From NCBI GenBank assembly GCA_021156365.1, contig JAJNDK010000005.1, positions 248,001 to 312,000 of the forward strand: a DNA stretch of 64,000 bases, written 5' to 3'. The position numbers and the translations under genes are program-made. Below the pieces are notes generated by a model. The model did not search any database. It saw only the letters and a program-made list of their open reading frames with translations, and was not told the DNA's origin. The stretch is from Bacteroidota bacterium (GTDB lineage Bacteria > Bacteroidota > Bacteroidia > B-17B0 > Aurantibacillaceae). Shown piece after piece: positions 1-10,000 of the stretch (position 1 is its first letter; the number at the start of each line of letters is the position of its first letter).

Positions 1-216
1 TCATTTGGCAGAAAAATGATGTACAACGGTGTTTGTTACGGTTGTGATAAAACCGATAAAAAGTTCACGATTGTTCTTTCTGCTCAGCAGTCCAAAGAAT
101 TTTCGACCGAGAATAAGGACAAAACCTTCTATATCTTTTCAAAGGATCTCAAAAATACGATTACTAAAACCCTCGATAGCTTCGAACTAACAAACATTGA
201 AACAACTGTACAATGA
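1..216 (+). CDS. C-terminal end of an unrecognised protein (partial, runs off left edge)
   Basis: Only the last 71 codons are visible. The frame is open to the first base, so the real start probably lies outside the window, although an in-frame ATG at 16 could serve. The visible part is short, hydrophilic and Lys/Thr-rich and contains a CYGC pair (CxxC) near its beginning; no family is recognised. Its TGA stop overlaps the ATG of the following T9SS surface protein (ATGA at 213-216), so the two genes are probably co-transcribed and translationally coupled. The C-terminus does not look like a T9SS sorting domain. Confidence 0.6.
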   Translation, partial: SFGRKMMYNGVCYGCDKTDKKFTIVLSAQQSKEFSTENKDKTFYIFSKDLKNTITKTLDSFELTNIETTVQ

Positions 217-3200
217 AAAAAACACTACTTCTTTTAGCAGTTTGCTTAGGTTATGAATCTGCACAGGCACAGTGCAGCATTAACACTTCGGCACCCACCA
301 ATACCATCACCTGTGGTCAGTCTGTAAATCTTTCGGCTTTCGGTCAATCGACAGGAATAGTGGTACTGAGCGAGAATTTTAACTCCGGGGGCTTCGGATC
401 CGGCTGGTCATCTACTCCGGGAGCAGCAGCTTTCAATAATCCCTGCTCACCTGGCGGAGTAGATGGAACCACGCATGTATGGATGGATAATAACACTGCC
501 GTGCCGAGAGCATTGATCTCAAGTCCTTACAATCTGTCTTCAGCTACTGCCGGTGTAACCATCTGTTTCGATATGCTTTTTGCCGAACAGGGTGACGCTG
601 CTCCCTGTGAAGGACCGGATGAACCGGATGAAGGAGTGTATCTTCAATACTCTACTGATGGTGGTGCCACATGGATAGACATCAATTATTTCGATCCGAA
701 CGGAGGAAATGATCCATTATTCACTACCTGGCACAACTGGTGTTTTGCCGTTCCTGCGGCTGCCATTACCTCTAACACTATGTTCCAGTGGTATCAGGAT
801 GCCGATTCAGGCGCTGATTTTGACCACTGGGGAATTGATAATGTACAGATCTATCAGAATGATGTAAACGGCCAGCTGATCTGGTTGCATGATAATTATT
901 CATATGGAATAGGAAATCCGGGCGGTGTGAACCCAAATGCAGTTTCTCCTACCACCACCACTACGTATACTGCACAACTTACAACAGGCGCAGGTACTGT
1001 TTGTACGGAAACCATTACTATCAATGTTATTGCACCTGTTTATGATGTAACGATCACTTCTACTCCGGATACACTTTGCCCGGGTGATTGTGCTAATATC
1101 ACAGCTACTGCCCAGCAAACCATAAGCCCGCACACTACACCTACTTTTGAGAACAATGAATTTGCCCTGGTTTCCAGTGGAAGCGCAAGCGTAAATATCA
1201 ACGTTCAGGGTCTGAATACAACCAGCCTCACGAGCAGTAGCATTACGCAGGTCGTTATCAATGGCTTCAACTTTTCAGGGAATGTATTTTGTACGAACTT
1301 TGGAGGCTGCCCTTGTAACGGCAGCACCATCCCTTTTGGACAAACGTGTGCCTTGAATACAAGTGGTTTTGAAGTAACACTTACTTCACCAGGAGGTTGC
1401 AGTATTACGCTTGTACCTTCAGGTATCGCTACAGGAAGTTATTCAAATACCGTTTTTGTTCCGGCAGGTCCTGCATTTGGAGGCACTTTTCCGAATGGAG
1501 GCACATGGGGACCAAGCCAGCCCTTTTCAACTATGAACGGATGTAATCCCAACGGAGTCTGGACACTGGAATTCAATGCTCCCGGCGTAGGGATCGGGTT
1601 TGGTTCTTTAACCGGTTGGAGCATCAGCTTTGATGATCCGGCCATTTATGGTCCTGTATCCTATACCTGGTCACCGACTTCCAACATGACAGGTTCTACC
1701 TCGCTTACACCAACCGTTTGCCCGACCGGTATCGGAACTACCAATTACAGTTTAACAGTAGCAACGCCTAACCCGGCCTGTCCAACACATATGGAAAGCA
1801 TTCCGATCATCATGAGCCCATGCAACGGGTGTGCTCCTCCGGTTTTCACAGTTACGCAACCTGCTGCATTGTGTGCGCCTGCTACAGTTGACATCGCAAA
1901 CAGCGTTTCAGGAACAGGGACAAATATTGTTACCTATCATGCCAGCAGTGCGGATGCCAATACGGGTGCAAACGACCTTTCTTCTACTGTTGTTTCAGCA
2001 AGCGGAACCTATTACGTACGGGTAGAAGATTCTACCGATCCTTTGTGCTTCTCCGTTCAAAGCATTACTGTAACCATTACTCCGGTTGTAACTGTATCTG
2101 TGAATCCGCCTTCGGCAGCTATTTGCGCCGGAGATTCGGTTAGCTTAACAGCAAGCGGCGCTACTACTTATGTATGGGCCAATGCTGCCGGTCTGAGCAG
2201 TACATCGCTTGCTACAGTGAATGCTTCTCCCACAGGTACTACCACCTATACCGTAACAGGTACAACCGGTTCCTGTACAGGCGATACAACAGTGGTCATA
2301 ATCGTTAACAACAGTCCTGTTGTTTCAGTAAGCCCTGCATCTTCAACGGTATGTCCAAATACACCTGTGAACCTGACGGCTTCCGGCGCTACTACTTACG
2401 CCTGGAGCCCGGGAACAGATCTCAGCGCTACTACAGGAGCAACAGTGACCTCCACTCCTTCAGCTACTATTACGTACACTGTCACCGGAACGGATAACGG
2501 CTGTACACACGATACGACTGTAACAATAACCGTATCGAACACACTGGTTGTGAGTGTTACACCTCCATCTGCTACTATGTGTCCAGGTGGATCCGTGAAT
2601 CTTACGGCTGCCGGAGCTACCACTTATACCTGGAGTCCTGCAACCGGCCTGAGTGGTACGAGCGGAGCAACAGTAACTGCTACTCCTGCTTCCACCACCA
2701 CGTATACCGTATCGGGTGCTATCGGCGGCTGTACGGGCGATACTACTGTTACGGTTACTGTTTCCAATAATTTAACCGCCAGCATAACGGGAGCTAACAG
2801 CTTTTGTGCAGGAGATTCAACTACATTAAGTGTCAACAACGGAACAACCTGGACCTGGACACCCGCCACAGGACTGAGCTGTACCAATTGTCAGAATCCT
2901 GTTGCAAGCCCGACTACAAACACTGAATACACGGTGAATATAACAAGCGGATCCTGTACAGCGAGCGCCACACATTCTATCACAGTGAATAGCGAACCAA
3001 CCGTATCGGTGTCCCCTGTTACTATTTGTGCAGGAATTGCAGGCCAATTGCAGGCTACAGGCATCAGCGGAACTAATTATCAATGGATGCCGTCTGCCGG
3101 TTTATCCTGTACCAATTGTGCGAATCCTACTGCAAATCCCGCAAACACCAACACCTATACGGTAATTGGTACCGATGCGAATGGCTGCGATGATACTACT

Positions 3201-4217
3201 TCCGTAGTAGTAAGCGTAAATCCGCTTCCCGTGATCTCTGTTGTGCAGGGCAATACAACCATCTGCCCGGGCGCATCCGACACATTGGCCGTAACTGCTA
3301 ATGCAGGAAGTACTTTCAGCTGGTCGCCGGCAACCGGTTTGAACAGCACGAGCAATGATTCGGTTGTGGTTTCCCTAAGCAACCTGGGTGTGACACAATA
3401 TACAGTAACTGCTACACTCAATAACTGCAACAGCCAGCAAACCATTAGTGTCACGGTGAACAACACCTTTAACGTAACGGTAAATCCTCTTGCACTTTGT
3501 GCCGGTGATTCCGCACAGCTCGTTGCCAACGGAGGTACAAGCTGGACGTGGAGCCCTGCAAACGACCTCAGCTGTACCTCTTGCCAGAACCCATATGCTT
3601 CTCCGAATGCTACCACTACTTATACAGTGACTGCATCACAGGGATTCTGTACAGCAAGCAATACGGTTATTGTAGTTGTCAGCCCGAATCCGGATGCTGC
3701 TTATCTTTATTCTCATAACACCACAACCGGTTTACCACAAATTGTAACATTCGACAATAATTCAACGAACGCCACGTCTTATGCATGGAATTTCGGTGAC
3801 GGCAGCGCTGTTTCTACAGCCACGAACCCTGTGCATGAATATACCGAAGAAGGAAACTACAACGTAATGCTGATCGCAAACAACAGCAACGGATGTGGGC
3901 CTGATACGATCATGTATACGGTAGTAGTGTTCGACGGATCTTCTATCGTGGTACCGAATATCTTTACACCGAACGGGGATTTGATCAACGAGACCTTTGA
4001 CATAAAAACAAAAGGCATCGAAACACTTATTTGTACGATCTTTGACCGCTGGGGATTAAAAGTAGCGGAGCTGGATAGTCCAACTAATCCGAAATGGGAT
4101 GGCAAAACACTGAACGGGAATACTGCGAGCGAGGGCACTTATTTTTATATCCTGAAAGCGACCGGAATAGATGATAAGACGTATGATATGCATGGTACGA
4201 TATTGCTTATAAAGTAA
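213..4217 (+). CDS. Giant secreted surface protein with Ig-like repeats, PKD domain and type B T9SS sorting domain
   Basis: Predicted cell-surface or secreted adhesin-like protein of 1334 aa. A signal peptide ends near residue 20 (AQAQC). Next comes a jelly-roll/MAM-like region (about 45-215, with ENFNSGG and DHWGIDNVQI), then a region resembling a proprotein-convertase P-domain (about 310-475, with NGVWTLEFNAPG). About seven tandem Ig-like repeats follow (about 625-1158; each has a Cys-xx-Asp/Pro start, a TTYxWSPxxxLS core and a TTTYTVT end). A PKD domain (about 1160-1243, WNFGDGS) precedes a gliding-motility-type CTD (about 1246-1334, PNIFTPNGD, FDRWG, WDGK). The CTD is the signal that sends proteins through the type IX system; type B members are usually secreted or held by other surface proteins. 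The repeats are rich in Thr, Ser and Cys pairs. Ligand unknown. Start overlaps the preceding stop. Confidence 0.92.
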   Translation: MKKTLLLLAVCLGYESAQAQCSINTSAPTNTITCGQSVNLSAFGQSTGIVVLSENFNSGGFGSGWSSTPGAAAFNNPCSPGGVDGTTHVWMDNNTAVPRALISSPYNLSSATAGVTICFDMLFAEQGDAAPCEGPDEPDEGVYLQYSTDGGATWIDINYFDPNGGNDPLFTTWHNWCFAVPAAAITSNTMFQWYQDADSGADFDHWGIDNVQIYQNDVNGQLIWLHDNYSYGIGNPGGVNPNAVSPTTTTTYTAQLTTGAGTVCTETITINVIAPVYDVTITSTPDTLCPGDCANITATAQQTISPHTTPTFENNEFALVSSGSASVNINVQGLNTTSLTSSSITQVVINGFNFSGNVFCTNFGGCPCNGSTIPFGQTCALNTSGFEVTLTSPGGCSITLVPSGIATGSYSNTVFVPAGPAFGGTFPNGGTWGPSQPFSTMNGCNPNGVWTLEFNAPGVGIGFGSLTGWSISFDDPAIYGPVSYTWSPTSNMTGSTSLTPTVCPTGIGTTNYSLTVATPNPACPTHMESIPIIMSPCNGCAPPVFTVTQPAALCAPATVDIANSVSGTGTNIVTYHASSADANTGANDLSSTVVSASGTYYVRVEDSTDPLCFSVQSITVTITPVVTVSVNPPSAAICAGDSVSLTASGATTYVWANAAGLSSTSLATVNASPTGTTTYTVTGTTGSCTGDTTVVIIVNNSPVVSVSPASSTVCPNTPVNLTASGATTYAWSPGTDLSATTGATVTSTPSATITYTVTGTDNGCTHDTTVTITVSNTLVVSVTPPSATMCPGGSVNLTAAGATTYTWSPATGLSGTSGATVTATPASTTTYTVSGAIGGCTGDTTVTVTVSNNLTASITGANSFCAGDSTTLSVNNGTTWTWTPATGLSCTNCQNPVASPTTNTEYTVNITSGSCTASATHSITVNSEPTVSVSPVTICAGIAGQLQATGISGTNYQWMPSAGLSCTNCANPTANPANTNTYTVIGTDANGCDDTTSVVVSVNPLPVISVVQGNTTICPGASDTLAVTANAGSTFSWSPATGLNSTSNDSVVVSLSNLGVTQYTVTATLNNCNSQQTISVTVNNTFNVTVNPLALCAGDSAQLVANGGTSWTWSPANDLSCTSCQNPYASPNATTTYTVTASQGFCTASNTVIVVVSPNPDAAYLYSHNTTTGLPQIVTFDNNSTNATSYAWNFGDGSAVSTATNPVHEYTEEGNYNVMLIANNSNGCGPDTIMYTVVVFDGSSIVVPNIFTPNGDLINETFDIKTKGIETLICTIFDRWGLKVAELDSPTNPKWDGKTLNGNTASEGTYFYILKATGIDDKTYDMHGTILLIK

Positions 4218-4239
4218 GGTCTATCCTGCATTTTTGCCT

Positions 4240-4257
4240 CCCGATAGCTATCGGGAC
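4240..4257. repeat. 18-bp palindromic intergenic repeat, copy 1
   Basis: Perfect palindrome TCCCGATAGCTATCGGGA lying 22 bp after the stop of the 1334-aa surface protein. Identical copies occur at 14007, 40951 and 56261 and a one-centre-base variant at 14173. It can fold into an 8-9 bp stem in RNA but has no U-run after it, so it is not a standard intrinsic terminator. It resembles REP-type short palindromes by position and form (inference). Confidence 0.85.
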
Positions 4258-4290
4258 GAATTTTAGGCTGATTTTTTCATTTGAATGACG

Positions 4291-4298
4291 TATTTTTG
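4291..4298 (+). promoter_or_regulatory. Putative -7 element for the S46 peptidase gene
   Basis: TATTTTTG fits the Bacteroidota -7 consensus TAnnTTTG and lies 18 bp before the ATG of the S46 peptidase. No convincing TTTG -33 element was seen at the expected distance. Confidence 0.4.
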
Positions 4299-4316
4299 CT
4301 GCGTTAAAAAATTCAT

Positions 4317-6476
4317 ATGAAGAAATTAGTTTTATCCCTTGTGCTTGTTTTTACATCCACCTTTGCAAGCATCGCCGATGAAGGCATGTGGCTTCCTTAC
4401 CTGCTGAAACAGCTGAATGAGAAAGACATGAAAAAGAACGGCTGCAAATTGTCGGCGGAAGATATATACAGTATCAACAAATCCAGCCTCAAAGATGCCA
4501 TCGTTCAGTTTGGTGGCGGCTGCACCGGGGAGATCATTTCAGATAAAGGCCTTCTGCTGACCAACCACCATTGCGGTTACAGCGCGGTCGCCAGCCATAG
4601 CACGGTAGAAAAAGACTACCTGACACACGGTTTTTGGGCCATGAACCAAAGCGAAGAGCTGCCAAACCAGGGACTCACGGCTACATTCATTATCCGGATG
4701 GAAGATGTAACGGAGAAAATAAACAAGAACCTGCAGGCCTATTTTTCTCCTGTACAAAAAGACTCCACACTCAAAGCAAATGCAAAAGAATTAGAGCTGG
4801 AAGCTGTAAAAGGCACACACTATGAGGCTTTCACCAGGCCTTTCTATTATGGCAACATGTATGTACTATTTGTCACGGAAGTGTTCAAAGATGTAAGACT
4901 GGTAGGAGCGCCGCCTTCCTTCATCGGAAAATTCGGGGGAGATACGGATAACTGGGTTTGGCCACGCCATACCGGTGATTTTTCTATTTTTCGGATCTAT
5001 GCCGGTAAGGATAATAAACCGGCTGAATACTCCAAAGACAATGTTCCCTACGTTCCGAGACGCTCGCTCAACATCAGCATAAAAGGAACAGAAGAAGGCG
5101 ATTTCACGATGGTGTACGGTTTTCCTGGCAGAACACAGGAATATCTTTTCAGTGCAGGCGTGGATATGCTAATGAATGTGGAAGATCCTGTAAAAGTTTC
5201 CCTGCGCGAAAAAAGACTGGGGATCATGGATAAATTCATGAAAGCAGATGACCAGACGAGGATCAATTATGCACCCAACTATGCATCTGTGGCCAATTAC
5301 TGGAAAAAATGGCTGGGCGAAATGACCGGTTTGAAACAATCGAATGCCGTTGAAAAAAAGAAAGCCTGGGAAAAAGATTTCCTTACGCAGGTAGCAACTA
5401 ATCCGGAAGATTCGAAAAAATTCAATGAGCTGTTTGCCGAGTTCCAGAAGATCTACGAAGAGTATGCCGTATACAATAAGCAACTGTCGTACCTGAATGA
5501 AGGGCTTTTCGGGGTGAACGCTTTTGCCTATGCCCGCAATTTTGACAAGCTGGTGAATGAGGTAAATAAAAGCAAAGCAAAAAAGACCGACTTTAAAAAG
5601 GAATATGAAAAGATCAAAGGTGAATACACGGGTTATCATAAATACACGAACAGGGCGATGGACCTCCAGCTGATGATCGCTATGCTCGATATGTATGACA
5701 AAGGCCTGGGCAAACAACAGAAAGTTCCCTACATCGATTCACTGATCATAGCCTATGAAGGCAATACGGAGCGCCTTGCAAAAGACCTCTTCCAAACCAG
5801 CGCTATACTGGACAAGGAAAAAGTTGCCAAGATCCTTGAGAACCCGGAAGGAAACCTCGATGCGATCACAAAGGATCCTATGTATGTACTCTATAGTAAA
5901 ACAATCAGCTATTACAATACTTCCGTACGACCTTATTCTTCCAAATATGAAGCACGGTTGAACGAAATGTATAAAATATACATGGCCGGACAGCTGAAAT
6001 ACATGAAAGGCAAACAATTTTACCCGGATGCCAATTCTACAATGCGCCTCACCTACGGTAAAATAAAAGGCACGAAACCAAGGGACGGATTGATCTATAA
6101 TTATTACACAACCCTCGATGGAATAATGGAAAAAGAAAATCCTGCCATTGATGATTATGTTGTATTTCCGCGGCTGAAAGAATTATATGCAAAAAAAGAT
6201 TACGGGCAATATGCCGACAAGAATGGAAAACTACGGGTAGCCTTTATTGCAGCTAATCATACTACCGGCGGGAACAGCGGAAGCCCTGTGCTGAATGCAA
6301 AAGGCGAGCTGATCGGGACCAATTTCGATCGTGCCTGGGAAGGTACAATGAGTGATGTGATGTACAACCCGGACATTTGCCGCAACATTTCGCTGGATAT
6401 CCGGTACACACTTTTCGTTATTGATAAATATGCCGGAGCGGGCTACCTGATCAATGAAATGAAGCTCGTCAAATAA
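4317..6476 (+). CDS. S46 family dipeptidyl-peptidase, DPP11-like (Asp/Glu-specific)
   Basis: Secreted or periplasmic serine exopeptidase releasing dipeptides from the N-terminus of oligopeptides, feeding amino-acid catabolism. The 719-aa length matches the family (about 720). A signal peptide ends near residue 20. The S1-like catalytic triad is visible: His85 in LLLTNHHCGY, Asp221 in RHTGDFSIF, Ser654 in GGNSGSPV. These positions nearly coincide with those of the Porphyromonas gingivalis DPP11 triad. The S1 pocket residue known to separate DPP11 (Arg) from DPP7 (Gly) is Arg672 here, in NFDRAWEG, so acidic P1 specificity is predicted. It stands alone, with a TAnnTTTG promoter motif 18 bp upstream, and is followed after 15 bp by a small lipoprotein gene on the same strand. 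Confidence 0.93.
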   Translation: MKKLVLSLVLVFTSTFASIADEGMWLPYLLKQLNEKDMKKNGCKLSAEDIYSINKSSLKDAIVQFGGGCTGEIISDKGLLLTNHHCGYSAVASHSTVEKDYLTHGFWAMNQSEELPNQGLTATFIIRMEDVTEKINKNLQAYFSPVQKDSTLKANAKELELEAVKGTHYEAFTRPFYYGNMYVLFVTEVFKDVRLVGAPPSFIGKFGGDTDNWVWPRHTGDFSIFRIYAGKDNKPAEYSKDNVPYVPRRSLNISIKGTEEGDFTMVYGFPGRTQEYLFSAGVDMLMNVEDPVKVSLREKRLGIMDKFMKADDQTRINYAPNYASVANYWKKWLGEMTGLKQSNAVEKKKAWEKDFLTQVATNPEDSKKFNELFAEFQKIYEEYAVYNKQLSYLNEGLFGVNAFAYARNFDKLVNEVNKSKAKKTDFKKEYEKIKGEYTGYHKYTNRAMDLQLMIAMLDMYDKGLGKQQKVPYIDSLIIAYEGNTERLAKDLFQTSAILDKEKVAKILENPEGNLDAITKDPMYVLYSKTISYYNTSVRPYSSKYEARLNEMYKIYMAGQLKYMKGKQFYPDANSTMRLTYGKIKGTKPRDGLIYNYYTTLDGIMEKENPAIDDYVVFPRLKELYAKKDYGQYADKNGKLRVAFIAANHTTGGNSGSPVLNAKGELIGTNFDRAWEGTMSDVMYNPDICRNISLDIRYTLFVIDKYAGAGYLINEMKLVK

Positions 6477-6491
6477 GAACTAAACCAATCT

Positions 6492-7091
6492 ATGAACTTA
6501 AACCTGAAAAGACTAATCCCTGTTTCGATCATTCTTATTTCTATTGTAACCACTGCCTGTAAAAAAGGCGAGAGCGATCCTTTCTTCTCTTTGCGTACGC
6601 GAAAAAACCGGGTGGTTGGTGAATGGACCTTAGAATCCGGTACGTACAGAAATACCGAACAAGACATTGGTGCGCCCATGACAGAATCCATCGAATTTTC
6701 AAGCAACGGCTATACCTACTTAGTAGATGGTATAGGATATGTGGCAGGAGCCAAAGGGCCTTATTACCGTAAGCTTACCTTTACCAAAGAAGGAAGGGTT
6801 CGTATTTTGGAAAGCATAGACAATTTACTCTTAACGACCGAAGGTACCTGGGATTTTAATTCAGGTGTCGGAAAAGAAAAAAATAAAGAGCAGATCATCA
6901 TCAATGTGCAATCGTTTAGTAATTCTTCCGGTAAAAAGACATATCTCGGAAATCAGAAATATTTAACCTACAGTATAAAAGAACTGCGCAACAAAAAGAT
7001 GGTGCTATATTATAAAGAAGGAGTAATAAATCCTGACGGCAGCAAACAAGATATAGTGGAAACGCTGGAATTAAAGTCAGAAGCAAAGTAG
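6492..7091 (+). CDS. Small lipoprotein with lipocalin-like domain
   Basis: 199-aa protein with an SPII signal: hydrophobic segment 8-21 and lipobox TTAC with Cys23. The body starts with VVGEWTLESGTYR and continues with alternating strand-like segments (ESIEFSSNGYTYLVDG, EGTWDFNSG, KMVLYYKEG). This is the pattern of the lipocalin-like proteins common in Bacteroidota. Function unknown; the family may bind small hydrophobic ligands. It begins 15 bp after the S46 peptidase stop, so it may be co-transcribed with it, and it ends 8 bp from the convergent end of the 1601-aa surface protein. Confidence 0.8.
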   Translation: MNLNLKRLIPVSIILISIVTTACKKGESDPFFSLRTRKNRVVGEWTLESGTYRNTEQDIGAPMTESIEFSSNGYTYLVDGIGYVAGAKGPYYRKLTFTKEGRVRILESIDNLLLTTEGTWDFNSGVGKEKNKEQIIINVQSFSNSSGKKTYLGNQKYLTYSIKELRNKKMVLYYKEGVINPDGSKQDIVETLELKSEAK

Positions 7092-7099
7092 TTTTTCAA

Positions 7100-10000
7100 C
7101 TACTCTGTTCCTATTACCTGTACATATCCTGAATACTGCTTCGCTTCATTCTTAAAGTCGCTGGTACTGATGATATAATAATATACACCATTGGAAACGG
7201 ATTTTCCACCTTTTCCTTTGCCATCCCAGCCACCGCCGATACCGCTCCATGAGTGCAATTTAAGCCCCCAGCGATCAAAAATACTTCCTTCCATCGTTTT
7301 GAGGCCCTCGGAAGTGATCACAAACAGATCGTTGAGTCCGTCGCTGTTCGGAGTAAATATATTCGGAATACTGATCGTTGCTTCCGTCAATACTTCGATG
7401 CATATGTGTGAAGTGTCTTTACAAGTGGAAGCAGTTGCTATCAGCTGCACGCAATAAGTGCCTTCTTCATCGAACATATGCGAAGGATTAGACGACGCAG
7501 AAGAATTCAATACGCCGCTCGAAGCATCCGCAAAGTTCCAGCTGTACGTTTGCGTCATGTTTGTATCCGCTAAAAATGTAACATCTGTGCCTGTGCTCAC
7601 CGTAAGACCCGGGTTCAGGGTGAATTGGGCATTCGCGCCGGAGCTGACCGTTACAGCCGATGTCACCGTTACGGTATTCGTACAGCCTTGTGTACTCGCG
7701 CCGGTCAGGGTTACATCGTAAGTTCCGGGAATCGTATAACAGTGTACCATATTTGCAGTGGTGGCTGTAGTACCATCACCAAAATTCCATTGTACAGAAG
7801 TTGCCGTACCAATACTTGGAGCAAAAGTAATACATGCAGGAGCGCAACCGGTTGATGCATTCTGAACGAAACTCAAGGCTGGTGGTGCATTTACCGTAAC
7901 AACAATAGGGGTCCGTGGACTTTCACAAGCTCCGGTTCCCTGGGAAACATAATAGGTTGTCGTTCCGGAAGCGCCTGTAGAAGGTGTCGGAGCCACAGTG
8001 CCCGATGTGCCTCCCGTAGCGGATGTACCCCACCAATTCAGTGCGGAAGTTCCGGTAGCACTAAGTGCAATTGCCGTAGCACCCTGGCAGTAACTTACAT
8101 TAGATGCAGTAGGAGAATTCTGAAGGTTGATTACCAAAACAGTAACCGTATCACTGCCTCCCTGACAACCGTTTGCATCTGTCTGTGAAACGAAATAATT
8201 TGTTGCCCCTACCGTTGATGTATTCGGTGTAGGCGCTGTTGAGCTTGCTGTTCCACCAATAACAGTATACCAATTCAGTGCGCCGGTTCCGGTTGCATTC
8301 AATGGAACAGCGCTTTCATTCTGACAATAGTTCACATCCGTTCCAACAGGTAAAGCAGGAAGTCCATGTATCACGACTTCAATTTCTGATCTGCCACTTT
8401 CACAGGCAGCGGTTCCCTGCGATACATAATAAAAAGTACTGCCCGGTGTGGATGTAGAAGGAGTCGGAGGAGCTACTGTTCCTGTACCGCCTGTAGAAGC
8501 TGTATACCAGTTAAGTGTAGTTGTTCCGCTCGCATTAAAAGTAAGAAAGTTCGCAGTAGCGCCCTGGCAGTAACTTGTATCTGTAACAGCAGGTGCAGGG
8601 AAAGAAATATTGATCGATACGATGATCGAATCACGCGGGCTTTCGCAGCCGCTTACAATGATCGAAGCATAATACGTAGTAGTACCGGCTGTGCTTGTAT
8701 TCGGTGTGATCGATGGGACTGCTGTTCCTCCGGTAGGCGTTGTGTACCAGTTAATATTGGATGAATTCGGCTGAAGTGGAGTTGCCACTTCGTTCTGGCA
8801 ATAGCTCGCTGTATCTGCAAGTGTGGGAGGAGAAGGCAGGGCGTTTACCATAACGGTAATATTCTCTTGCGCACTTTCACAAATACCGTTCGTCTGACTG
8901 ACAAGGTAAGAAGTATTGCCAGCAGTAGCTGTAGAAGGTGTGGGTGCAGTTGCACTACCCGGTCCGCCTACTGAAGTATACCATACTAAAGTATTCCCCG
9001 GATCAGCAGTAGCTGTAAGCGGAGTAGCCACATCATTCTGGCAGTAGATCACATTCGGCCCCGGAACCGTTGGTTCATTCGGTACAGCTGTTACCACAAC
9101 ATCTATCTGCGCCCTGTTGCTTTCGCAGGTAGCAGATCCCTGGGATACGTAATAAGAAACGGTTCCGGCTGTTGCTGTGGATGGTGTCGGTGCCGTAGCG
9201 CTTGAGGTTCCTCCAATCGCATCTGTTCCCCACCAGTTCAGTGTTCCGGTACCGGTAGCATTGGTGCTTAGGTCGACCGGCGTTTCACCTGCACAATAGT
9301 TTACATTGGTAACTGCAGGTGGCAGGAAAGAAGTATTCACTACTACTTTTATAGAATCACGGTTGCTTTCGCAGCCGCTTTGTGTTTGCGATACATAATA
9401 CGTTGTAGTTCCTACCGTACCCGTATTAGGTGTAGGAGTTGCTACCGGTGAACCGCCACTTGCACTTATATACCAGTTGATCCCTGCTCCTGCCGGTGTA
9501 AGCGGAGTTGCTGTTTCGTTCTGGCAATAACTGATCGTATCTGCCACCGTTGGAGGTGCAGGTAAGGCATTTACGTTTACATCGATCGGTGTCCGTGCGC
9601 TCTCACAGGTACCATTGCTTTCGCTTACATAATACGTAATTGTTCCCACCGTCCCGGCAGAAGGAGTAGGAGCGATAGCAGAAGATGTTCCGCCTGTTGC
9701 ATCCGTTCCCCACCACAGCAGACTATTTCCACCACCTGCTGTTGCAGTCAGTTGAGAGGCAGTTGCATTCAAACAATAGTCGACAGGTGTGCCTGCAGTT
9801 GGTGCATTCGGCAGGTTCAGTGTATTCACTACAATTGCCTGGCGCGGACCTTCACAGGATCCGTTGGTTTGAGAAACATAATAGGTGACAGTTCCGGCTC
9901 CTGTTGTAACAGGTGTCGGAGCCGTCGCAGAAGATGTTCCGCCAACTGCATCCGTTCCCCACCACAACAAGCTATTACCGCCGCCTGCTGTTGCAGTCAG

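Noticed and set aside
3155-3616. 153-codon open frame on the minus strand inside the 1334-aa surface gene
   Set aside because: Antisense shadow of repeated Thr/Ser/Val-rich coding sequence; composition is unnatural and there is no motif or start context.
2095-3690. Tandem repeats considered as a CRISPR array
   Set aside because: The units are coding Ig-like domains of about 78 codons that diverge in sequence; there are no short exact repeats with spacers and no cas genes.
5169-5717. 182-codon minus-strand frame inside the S46 peptidase gene
   Set aside because: Antisense shadow of a gene with catalytic residues in place; Phe/Ile-rich composition is typical of a shadow.
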